From positions 27,817,891 through 27,881,890 of the forward strand of contig CM059573.1 of NCBI GenBank assembly GCA_030386875.1: a DNA stretch of 64,000 bases, in the 5' to 3' direction. Shown in pieces: positions 55,671-64,000 of the stretch. This stretch comes from Morinoia aosen (taxonomy: Eukaryota; Arthropoda; Malacostraca; Amphipoda; Talitridae). Below the pieces are notes generated by a model. The model saw nothing but the letters and a program-made list of their open reading frames with translations, ran no database searches and had not been told where the DNA came from. Position 1 is the stretch's first letter; each line of letters begins with the position of its first letter. The position numbers and the translations under genes were made by a program.

Positions 55671-57806
55671 TCACTTTTCCGTATACAGGTTTCCCATTTC
55701 TGGAGCGTCGCGTCTCTCGTTGAGAGGCGAAGACCTGCGGGCCCAGCGTCCTCGAGGCGCTGGTCCTCCCCTCGAAGCAAAACCTCTTCCTCGTACGCCG
55801 AAGTTTTCTGAGTGGCTGCGCCTCTGCCCCTCAGACCCGTCCGAATGAAGCAGCGTGTGATGAGAGCTAGAACCACAGGCTTCGCACCTCTGATCTGCGG
55901 TGCATTGAGCTATACGGTGCGCTCCGAAACATCGGAAACACGCACCGCACTCCACAACGATACCCTTACGATCCGCAGCATTCAAATTAGGAAATCTATT
56001 GCAAGACGCCAGAGAATGCCCGGAGCTATGGTGTAAGGGGCATTCGGTTCTCGTGTTTTCCACTTGCGAGGATTCAACAGCAAGCACGGTGGCTCGCTTG
56101 CTGGACTTGCCCTTAGGTCCAGTATGCTGGTCGTTGTCCAACTTGGTGAGAACTCCCGAGTACGTGCGCTGAGCATTCTCGCGCAAGAACCTGCAGAATT
56201 CCTCTAAAGGGGGATGGCGCTTATGAGATTTCTGGTAGTTGAGCTTGGATTTATTCCACCGGCATTTAATAAAATCTGGGAGCTTCTCATAAATTGATTC
56301 GAGGCCCAGAGCGTAATTGTAGTATTCCAAGTCTCTCACCTCCCTCATCTGCCCCTGGATGCTGTAGCACAGGTCGCCCAACTTTTGCAGCGATTGAGCG
56401 GTTTTGGGATCAAATTCAGTCGTTTTTATTTGGTCGAATCTCTCGATCATCTTCTTGAACTCCGCCGTGATTTGCTCCGACGAGCCATATCGTTCTCTTA
56501 GTTGAGAGACGATTTCGTCCAAAGTTCGCTTCGGATCACTTCCGAATGAAGTCCTTAATCCGACGATTGTGTCGCGAGGTTCTCCAGATGTGCGCGCTTC
56601 TAGGATGCCGACCACGTCGCTCGGATTTAAAGAAAGGTTCTTTAAGTCGTTGCGAAGCTCAGCGAACCACGTATGATAACGTTTAGGCTCGCCTCGGAAT
56701 GGGTTGGGAGGTGACTTTTTTAGTTCCATTAAAACTAGATGCCTTGAAGCGGCGTCGAGCCTAAGTTTATTTCCCGCGCAGTAGTCACTGCTGGCCAATG
56801 GTTTTTCTAGGTAGCACAAAAGCGGGTCTTGAGGGTTGTAATTTGTAGAGTTCCCTTGATTGTTGTCAGCGGCTCGAGTGGGTCTTGATTCCCGAACTCT
56901 CCGCGGGCGAGAACTCCGAAGTCCAGCATTGTAAATTCCTCTACTCTCCAGGTTCGGTGGGGGACGTACCTCTGAACGACTCAAAGAACTAGAGTCGGAG
57001 CTCGTCGACGGGCACGGGGCATTTTGACGCATTTTGGAGGCCTTATTTCGCCTTCGATCTTGAAACTGGGCAGCAGCGTCCCGCTGCTGTGCCTGAGAGT
57101 CACAAAGATTAGGTGGAGTGGCGCAATAAACCACACTGCCGTGGTTCCGCGAGACCCATTCTTCGGTGTGCCTAGATTTTTCCGTTTCGCTGACTGCGCC
57201 GATCGAAACGTCGGGGCTGGAGAGACCTCTGTTGTTGATCTCGTCTATTTCAAGTGAGATTTTACTTTTCTCTGCCTTAGCTTCTACTTCAGCAAGCTTC
57301 ACAGCGAGCTCACACTGCGACCTGAGCTCCGCAACTCGTGCTTGGTGCGCAATGTTGATCCTCTTTATAGAATTTTCCAGGTCCATCAGCCTCGTGGACT
57401 CCGCCACGGACATAGCTCTAGAGGAGGTGCTTCGCCTTGGCCCCGATCCTCGACCGTCCTTTCTTGAGTGAGCTGACGTGGAACTCTCGCTGGAAAGGTC
57501 GTTCACACGAGGGTTGAGAAAGCACTTTACCTGCCTCTTTAATTGCCGGTAGTCAGCCATGAGATTTTTAGCTTCTTGTCCGGCTCCAATTCTTCTTAGA
57601 TATTCTAACTCGTTTTCTACGAGTCCTCGCCAATCTTGAAATTGGTGAAGACACTCGAGGGATTCTTGGTTCCATTCTTCTTCAGTCCAGGCTTCCCTTC
57701 TGGCGCTTGACAATTTTGATATAATTATTTCCTGAAGACGAGTCATTCGATCAAGCCGCACGACTCTTGAGTCCTGCCGTGGTCTATCCGAATCCATAAT
57801 TATCAA
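55671..57806 (-). CDS. gag: BEL/Pao Gag, 711 aa
   Basis: The N-terminal 100 residues are charged and helical. A likely coiled coil spans 139-192 (Glu/Lys/Ala-rich). A Ser/Arg/Pro-rich linker runs 200-320. Residues about 365-520 are the DUF1759 capsid-like domain (PFRGEPKRYHTWFAEL and onward). 589-655 is Cys/His-rich: CPLHHSSGHSLASC, CGACFRCFGAHRIAQC and CEACGSSSHH, zinc-binding nucleic-acid motifs typical of BEL. 670-692 is Arg/Gly-rich. It ends at UGA (55671-55673) in the same frame as Pol. Start chosen at the first ATG; a second Met at residue 4 is possible. Confidence 0.93.
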   Translation of the reverse strand: MIIMDSDRPRQDSRVVRLDRMTRLQEIIISKLSSARREAWTEEEWNQESLECLHQFQDWRGLVENELEYLRRIGAGQEAKNLMADYRQLKRQVKCFLNPRVNDLSSESSTSAHSRKDGRGSGPRRSTSSRAMSVAESTRLMDLENSIKRINIAHQARVAELRSQCELAVKLAEVEAKAEKSKISLEIDEINNRGLSSPDVSIGAVSETEKSRHTEEWVSRNHGSVVYCATPPNLCDSQAQQRDAAAQFQDRRRNKASKMRQNAPCPSTSSDSSSLSRSEVRPPPNLESRGIYNAGLRSSRPRRVRESRPTRAADNNQGNSTNYNPQDPLLCYLEKPLASSDYCAGNKLRLDAASRHLVLMELKKSPPNPFRGEPKRYHTWFAELRNDLKNLSLNPSDVVGILEARTSGEPRDTIVGLRTSFGSDPKRTLDEIVSQLRERYGSSEQITAEFKKMIERFDQIKTTEFDPKTAQSLQKLGDLCYSIQGQMREVRDLEYYNYALGLESIYEKLPDFIKCRWNKSKLNYQKSHKRHPPLEEFCRFLRENAQRTYSGVLTKLDNDQHTGPKGKSSKRATVLAVESSQVENTRTECPLHHSSGHSLASCNRFPNLNAADRKGIVVECGACFRCFGAHRIAQCTADQRCEACGSSSHHTLLHSDGSEGQRRSHSENFGVRGRGFASRGGPAPRGRWARRSSPLNERRDAPEMGNLYTEK

Positions 57807-57912
57807 TAACGGCCCCTACGCCGCGAAGTCTAATGGCACTTACTTCGTTTAGGAGCGATGCAGCTGTGTGTCAGCAGAGGTCTCGGGAGTATGCCACCCC
57901 ATAAAGATTGAC
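57807..57912 (-). other. Leader between the 5' LTR and gag; primer-binding site expected here
   Basis: 106 bp. BEL primer-binding sites begin with TGG just inside the LTR. TGGCATACTCCCGAGACC (57879-57896, minus) has the right start and lies 16 nt inside, but I cannot match it to a tRNA 3' end from memory, so the site is not confirmed. Confidence 0.4.
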
Positions 57913-60081
57913 TGTCGCGCCCTTGTTCCCCTTCGCCAGGTAAGAAAAACACCGGAAGAAGAAGGAGGTTGTATTGAGCGCGGTTGAATACGTCACTGCA
58001 AAAACAAGAGTTATTTAGTTCTACAAATGGAGGCGCTACCTAGGCTTCGGCTCGGAACTTTATATCTTTTCCTTGGAGCACTGATTTCAATTAGATACAA
58101 TATTTCCTCGAAGTGGTTTGAATCGTTGAAACAGCACCGGAATGCTGAGTCGTAGTCACAACAAAATGTTCACACAAATTTGAAAGAAACGAGACGGAAG
58201 CAAGGTAAGCCATTTCATAATAGAGCCACCAATATATTACTACTTTCAAAGTCAGGATTTTTCACCCAATTGCTGCAATTTTTACTCACGTACTAAGTAA
58301 AGATTAGATTATAATGACATCGAAAGGGTGTGAAATTTAGGTTGCACACAAGTTCAATCATGGACTTCTCAGTAAGAGATAAACGGCTTAAAAAAGTTGA
58401 GTCATAGAGACGAAAGCAACAAAACAAAGCTATGAGTTACACGATACGCAAACTTTCCGTAATAGACAGAAAAAGAGGGGGAATCGAAAACCTAATCAAT
58501 GTATGTATATTTATGAAATATTTCTCATGAATTCTATCGTGAACAAATGAAATACCTAAAAAGGGCTAAAAAACATCACCTTAATTTTGGGGCCCGAACG
58601 ATACAAAAGAGAAACTCTACTCAACTACGAAATTATTTCATAAAAAATACTCTACCGATAAGGACAGCAACTTTACAGAGTAGCCATAGTTTTCAACGAG
58701 GAGCGAATCAGTTTCGAAAACAACGCAGATTTCAAGAAAAATAAGAAGCACTGCGAGAAAACAAATGTAAAATTAAATAAGAAGTTTCTAATCGACTTCG
58801 ATTTATTACTAGAGCTTAGATCACTTGACACGACGGAAAACAAGGTGGTACGTCTTAAACTTAAAATACTTACATCTTTATATGCGAGACCTCTGCTATG
58901 ACACATACCCTAACCTAATCATCACGTTTTACATTGCCTGTAAAGTAAAAGGAATCACATTAAGTTGTTATCAAACGCACACGAGATTTACAAACCAGAC
59001 TAGGCTTAACTTTACAAAGACACGAAAGGGCTCAAGGTCGGCCATTTTTTTATATGGCGCTCGAGGCGCAGTAATACAAGACACCTGCATATAGATGACT
59101 CGTAAATGCACAAGAGAATCAAATGCTATCATAACTCTGCAAATCAAAGCATCTCGGCCCCTTCAATAAATAACGCACTTCTTCGATCATATAAATGATT
59201 TTGAGACTCAGTGGTTAAAACTTACAGAGAAATAAAAAATCACTTGAACAAGACAAAACGCACAGTGAAAACATTCTGAAGCTACCGAAGCACACATTTG
59301 AAAATTTGACACACGCAAAGGTAGAATGGCTATCTACCGTTCTTACAGATATAAGGCACACTTTCACTCCAGTTCCTTAATTTATATTAAGTTCGATCAT
59401 CACTTAAAAAAGGATTAAACACATTTAATGCGCAGGCACAAGAGAATTAGAAGGGCGCCTGAGCACGAAATGTCACACCTGCTCTCGGAAGAGCTTCTGC
59501 TACAGTGACGTGGAAGCTATTCCACAGGGGACGCCAAATAAGAATGTTACCAGAAAACCCCAGCATACGCTAAAGGAAAAAACCCAGATCAACGAAAAGG
59601 GCGTAAATGAATAAATTTTCTTACACTTTTCTATTGTTTTCGAGGTTACCAAATAGTACAATCATTTTAGCTCCTTGAAATTAATTGTTTTGCCAACACA
59701 AGTCGTGGCTGTAAGCCCCAGGAGACAGATAAAAACCCAGATCCGTGGTTAAAACCCCAGAATGCGCAGCCCACAGACTTAGAATCAAGATTGGCAGAGA
59801 ACTCCAGCAATTACTTCTACGTGCGCGAACAGAACTAGAACGTTTGATAAGTATCGGAGTTTTTTATTCTTAATTTAAATAAAGATATTATCGACTTCAT
59901 AAATCGACATTTAGTGACATTAACGATTAATTTCGCTGATAGAATTAAGTTTTTGACCTAAAATCGCTCATTTCAAAATCACGAATTTGCTCTGGAAATT
60001 TCGGAACAGTCAAATGAGAAACGGTTCATTTAAATGGCGGGCTAAAACCCAAATGACTTAAAGACGGAGAAAGGCATGACA
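57913..60081 (-). repeat. 5' LTR of the BEL element (2169 bp)
   Basis: Same length and termini as 48915-51083. By element orientation this is the transcribing LTR, reading leftward into gag. Frames 58547-58744, 58673-58906 and 58825-59094 are identical to those in the other LTR, which is due to the shared sequence and not to coding. Confidence 0.97.
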
Positions 60082-60086
60082 ACTAA

Positions 60087-60677
60087 TCACTGCAACAGTT
60101 TATTTAATTTAGTGTGTCACTCTTTGTTCGTTGTAATATATCAACACTCAAAGTTATCGTTCCCTCAAAAAAAATTGTTCTTTCACTTTCCACTCGTCGC
60201 TGGGGCTGCTGCTCCAAAGGTAACTTCGAAAACAATTTCGAGGTCTTCTCCCGCCTCGTATAGTAACACACGGGTGCGAAACGGTGAGTCTATTTTTAAC
60301 CAGATTGTAAACTGCGAGTAAGATTCTACCAGCGCCTCCAACGGAATTCTAAATCCAAATGCAACAACTGAAGGGTGCGGCTGCCAAATCTGGTTATCGT
60401 TGCTGCTAGTCATTGAAGATGTATCGGAAATTCTGCAACTATTCAGCACAGGAGCAACTCCAATCTTCTTTCTTCGTTATAACTTCCTTATCTTCTTTAC
60501 TAGTTACACACGGAGTCGTATAATCACACCAGACTGCGCCACCAAATGTTCAAGGTAGTGAAACTCGAAGATGTTTTGGTGGAGGCTTTTACTGGAGAGA
60601 AACGAGGCCGGTAACAGGTAGAGCGATTGTGATCGATTGAGCCGCCAAAGCATCATTGCGGACCAGCTGTAACTCAT
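60087..60677 (-). other. Possible retrotransposon leader with primer-binding-like site
   Basis: On the minus strand AACATTTGGTGGCGCAGTCT (about 60533-60552) resembles the LTR end plus TGGCGC-type primer-binding site seen in gypsy elements. Leftward of it, 60183-60449 holds an 88-codon minus-strand frame whose product I do not recognise. This would be the 5' start of another gypsy copy interrupted by the BEL insertion; no matching second LTR is found. Confidence 0.35.
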
Positions 60678-61244
60678 TTAGATCGCATGCAAGGGCGTGA
60701 ATTGACTTCTTACCCCTGCATACGTATATATCATCCAAAACAAGTACCATTGCATCGACAAGAAAGGGCGCACTTTTAGCGGTAATTTCGTCATAAATAA
60801 TTCCTTGAGGAATCTTTCGGCCATGCCAAAGCCGGCGGCGAGTTTTTTTAGTTCTTTTACCAAATGTGCTGGGGGAAAGGAAACAGAGACAAACGGAATA
60901 GCTGAGGCATCAACAGGGGACCTAAACTTGTCCCCATCGGACATTTGCTGCTTAGCCATGATTCGATCCTTCAAAACCGTGTACGGATTTATCGGCGGGG
61001 GGTTATTGATTAAATCCTGCGAATCTGTTAGCATTTGCGTGGGCATGGCGGCTATTAACGCGTAGAACTTATCACGTTCGTCTTCTATATTGTTATATAG
61101 GAAAATAGCTTCGACTTGGCTAAACCAGGTCGAGCTTTCTGCTAGTATGAAAGGCGGGAGAGTTATGGGTTTGGTGTGCGCTGGATTTACAACTTCACAG
61201 TCGTCGGGCATATTCACAATTTTTTTCGAAAGCAAAATTAACAA
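60678..61244 (-). pseudogene. Gypsy gag N-terminal fragment
   Basis: A 188-codon frame. TLPPFILAESSTWFSQVEAI is the typical capsid start (Pro-Pro-Phe, Trp-Phe-x-Gln-x-Glu), followed by DERDKFYALIAAMPTQ, NPYTVLKDRIMA and FLKELFMTKLPLKVRPFL, the gypsy capsid pattern. After Pro-Leu-Lys the frame departs from the family, so it is truncated or frameshifted. Same broad family as the element at 40899-44576. Confidence 0.7.
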
Positions 61245-61714
61245 AATTAGTCTATAACGGCACGGAATTTACGTACTCAAAACCTAATTACTTGAATATT
61301 AGAATGTCAAAGGGTTACGTTTGAGTGCACCTAACCAGTTCTTCAAAATAAAGACATGAAACGAGAAGAAAAAAAATTTGCGGTTGTCAGAAATAACCGT
61401 AAGGAAACGAAAGAAGGTGAAAAATTTTTTTCCTACCTACTGTGGCACATGAGACATGAGACAGGAAACAGCATGAGAAAAAATTTTTAGAGCTGCTCAG
61501 AGAAAACTCATTAGCACGGTAAATCCTCAGAAAAATTTCTCAGGGGCACACAATAATGTGAACTTATCACTACAATGGTATGCCAACAATTTCCCTCTCT
61601 TCCGTTTTCTCAAACACTTCTCGAGTTAAATCGTTTTCAAAACTTGGGAGGTCACTCTGAGGTCACTTGAGGTCACTCTGGGAAGGTCACCACTTTTGTG
61701 TTTGGTGGTCTGGA
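61245..61714. other. No recognisable gene
   Basis: AT-rich DNA upstream of the gag fragment. GAGGTCACT-type words repeat at about 61648-61690. No LTR is identified. Confidence 0.4.
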
Positions 61715-63790
61715 TTTAGCGGAATACCAACTCAAACATAAAGACTCGAGAATATGTTTTCGATTAACGTGCGAGAAGGATAATGAAGACACGTGGGACT
61801 CAGCTTTTTGGTGGTGTTTTTTTATTACGAGGAGCCGGAAGGATCGCCGAGTCTTGCTCCTGAAGATCTTGGCTGAAGGGGCTTCGCAGTCCTGGAGGCA
61901 GCTGCTCCGGCAGGTTGACGATGTCGTACGTGTATTTGTATTTAGGGTATTCACTTCACTGGGGGACAATTTAAACCGGGCACAAAAACCGGTGCGTCTC
62001 TATATGTGGGCAAAATGTATGTGCTGAATTTGAGCAGGTGAGTTCAATTACTGGTGCCGTGACTGGAGGCGGTAATAGATCTTAATCGGGATAGTAATTT
62101 AAGATCAAAGCCCAGGGATTTGTGTTTATGGTAAGTGGGGTGTTTGGCGGCGTCGGAGAATCTGGAAATATTCAAGGACGCTGGATGACAATATCCACGG
62201 AAAGACACACAAGGAAACCACAAACAACTGCTCCCCATTAAGTTTTTTTAAGTTCACATCACGGGGAAACCCTGAGTTCTTTCTAATGATCCCGTCAGAG
62301 TTTGATTTCTCTTTTAAGCTCAAACAATAGAATAAGGACAGACGAAACATGCCGGCAAAATACACCCTCACTAATCTACCAACTTCAATATAAGCCGGAC
62401 AGGATAGAGAAATTAATTCGCATCAAAAGTCGTAAAATGGTTAGACATATCAGGAGAAACTACATGCGCCATTTTGTACGCGATCGAGCGTATAATTTTT
62501 AGCCAGCGATCATCAAATCAATCCTGGTAAATTTATAATACGTCCATATGGCGCCATAACATGTTTCTGGCACAAGGAGTCTCACACTATTTCACGAAAC
62601 CCCCAGGTAGCAATAAACACTGCACACTGTGCTGACTATAAATGGAAATATCATTAACACTGCACAAGTGTGCTGACTATAAAGGAAATATCATTAACAC
62701 TGCACACTGTGCTGAATATAAAGGAAATATCATTAACACTGCACACTGTGCTGAATATAAAGGAAATACTGAACACATTATTCAACACGCCAACCACACT
62801 AACGAGAGGCTGCCGGGTCGATTTTACGATCTTTCCATTTCACACTGTACGGGGGAAAAATACTATGACACATAAAAAATACTTAGGAAACTAGTAAGGA
62901 ACACAGGGAACACATTCACCATTGTGAGTTTAAATCTAACACTGAAATAAAAGCACTTATTTATACTTACGCGACGAGCTCTTCACGACACAAAATCAAG
63001 GCACGAAATGACGCTAGGGACGCGTGACTGGAATGTTGCCACAACGCCTAGGTCTAACTCAAGCGGTTTTTTGGTATTACTTAATATTTGTGTGATTCAC
63101 ACAAAGACATTTAAGATTTATAATTATAATTAGAAAATTATAAGTAATAATTTAAAGTAAGATTGTTTATGCCAATAATTATGTTGATTACATGTTAATG
63201 AGAATTTTTAATGAAATGAGACATTTTTGTAGCGACTGCTACATTGTTCCCCCGTGATGAGGACTTATAACTTAATGGGGAACAGTGTTTGTGGTTTTCT
63301 TCTGTTTCTTTCCGTGGATATTGTCATCCAGCGTCCTTGAATATTTCCAGATTCTCCGACGTTGACACACACCACACTGACCATAAACACAAATCACCTG
63401 GGCCTATAGATTATCTTATATTCTGGTTTAATTCTTAAACCGCCTCCATTTACGGGCACAAGTTGATTAAACCTCATCTGCTAAATTCAGCGGGCCTTGC
63501 CCCCATTATCGAGACGCACCGGATTTTGTGTCCGGTTTAAATTGTCCCTAAATTAAACGGGATATCATAAGATACAAATACACTTACAACATACATCGTC
63601 CACCTGCCGGATCAGCTACCTCCAGGACTGCGAAGTATCTCCAGCCAAGATCTGCAGGAAAAAGACTCGGCGATCCTCCCGGCTCTTCCAATAAAACCAT
63701 TTAAAGCTGAGTCCAAAAAGTGTCTTCATTGTCCTCTCGAACGTTAATCGAAAACATATTCTCGAGTCTTTGAGTTTGAGCTGGTATTCT
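61715..63790. mobile_element. Element with about 560-bp inverted arms (foldback-like)
   Basis: The left arm 61715-62287 and right arm 63240-63790 are inverted copies with moderate divergence and several indels. Shared landmarks are the ACTCGAGAATATGTTTTCG type segment, CGCAGTCCTGGAGG, TCAAGGACGCTGGATGACAA and CTCCCCATTAAG. Mirror-image open frames (61698-62027 plus; 63616-63909 minus) arise from the arms and have no recognised domain. The 0.95-kb centre holds the 39-bp repeats and AT-rich DNA. No transposase; class unknown. Confidence 0.75.
62642..62775 (+). repeat. 39-bp tandem repeat, about four copies
   Basis: The unit CATTAACACTGCACACTGTG+CTGAATATAAAGGAAATAT recurs at about 62652, 62693, 62732 and, incompletely, beyond. 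39 is divisible by three, so a 13-residue repeat ORF appears (62642-62894); it is not supported as a gene. Confidence 0.85.
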
Positions 63791-63808
63791 GTTAACAACA
63801 AACATCGG

Positions 63809-64000
63809 CATCTTTGGGATGCTTTATTTCCAATCAAGCCTGATACAAATGATCTTAAGCATTGGTTTTTCAAATGTCTTATAACTAACACTATATGTAT
63901 ATAGGACACAATGACGGTTCCCCCGTAAAGCCGGTACCCATTTCCGACACCTGGGTCGAGTGGGGTATTGTGCTTGAGCTTTCCCTTATGCCCAACGGGG
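63809..64000 (-). mobile_element. tRNA-derived SINE, copy B (truncated by the window end)
   Basis: Matches the body of copy A (35355-35550) in the same orientation: GATGCTTTATTTCC, CTTATAACTAACAC, GACACCTGGGTCGAGTGGGG and GTATTGTGCTTGA. The tRNA-like head would lie beyond position 64000. Confidence 0.7.

Larger units (their letters stand above)
48915..60081 (-). mobile_element. Complete BEL/Pao LTR retrotransposon
   Basis: An 11,167-bp element flanked by ACTAA at 48910-48914 and 60082-60086, the 5-bp target-site duplication usual for BEL/Pao. It has equal-length LTRs, a polypurine tract, gag and pol, all on the minus strand. About ten differences between LTRs show a recent insertion. The only visible lesion in the coding region is a UGA between gag and pol. 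Confidence 0.97.

Noticed and set aside
57879..57896. BEL primer-binding site starting TGGCATACTCCC
   Set aside because: Position and TGG start fit, but the rest could not be matched to a tRNA 3' end from memory, so it is not called as a feature.
40899..61244. One gypsy element running from the integrase at 40.9 kb to the gag fragment at 61.2 kb, split by the BEL insertion
   Set aside because: After subtracting the BEL element about 4.9 kb of non-gypsy sequence, including a MITE, still separates the gag pieces, and the gag frames do not join. Two separate copies are more likely.

Overview
The window looks like AT-rich, gene-poor nuclear DNA from an invertebrate, most likely an arthropod. This rests on the transposon families present (BEL/Pao, Ty3/gypsy, Penelope-like, mariner/Tc1, hAT-like, PIF/Harbinger, DUF4817-type DDE transposases, tRNA-derived SINEs). 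The RNA-gene relics are eukaryotic in type, I see no operons, and one promoter carries an arthropod-style initiator. The species cannot be fixed from sequence alone. Almost everything recognisable is mobile or tandem-repeat DNA. The only long ORF that looks like a host gene is a single-exon membrane protein at 4345-5703 (minus strand).

Layout. 1-8.6 kb: a TTAA-flanked MITE (2725-3873), the host-like gene, a LINE relic split by an insertion, and a GGAGTC array. 10.2-14.2 kb: three short Tc1/mariner-type elements (one a palindromic mariner) enclosed by a pair of inverted repeats. 14.9-17.7 kb: a second GGAGTC array, then a hAT-like MITE containing another copy of itself and a further 1.3-kb insert, each with its own target-site duplication. 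19.6-23.9 kb: a 26-bp satellite, a TATA+initiator promoter, a LINE endonuclease relic and a two-gene PIF/Harbinger relic. 26.3-32.7 kb: a LINE reverse-transcriptase relic, six 263-bp tandem units each with a tRNA-like sequence, two head-to-head Tc1 fragments, and a TIR element swollen by a 25-bp minisatellite. 33.6-36.1 kb: a DUF4817-type transposon, a SINE and a Penelope-like endonuclease fragment.

36.9-44.6 kb holds two decayed LTR-retroelement polyproteins on the minus strand. The first is GC-rich. The second is Ty3/gypsy with a 141-bp internal duplication of RNase H sequence inside its integrase. 46.1-47.3 kb holds a second TTAA MITE. 48,915-60,081 is a complete, recently inserted BEL/Pao element on the minus strand: 2169-bp LTRs with about ten differences, 5-bp ACTAA target-site duplication, polypurine tract, gag and pol. 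Gag and pol share one reading frame and are separated by a single UGA. The right end (60.1-64.0 kb) has a gypsy gag fragment, a 2-kb element built of two long inverted arms around a 39-bp tandem repeat, and a second SINE copy cut by the window edge.

The parts do not form a pathway. The window reads as layered transposon insertion in which the order of events can often be worked out from nested target-site duplications. The points most worth follow-up are the in-frame UGA between BEL gag and pol, the 263-bp tRNA-like array, the nested hAT-like insertions, and the unidentified membrane protein.
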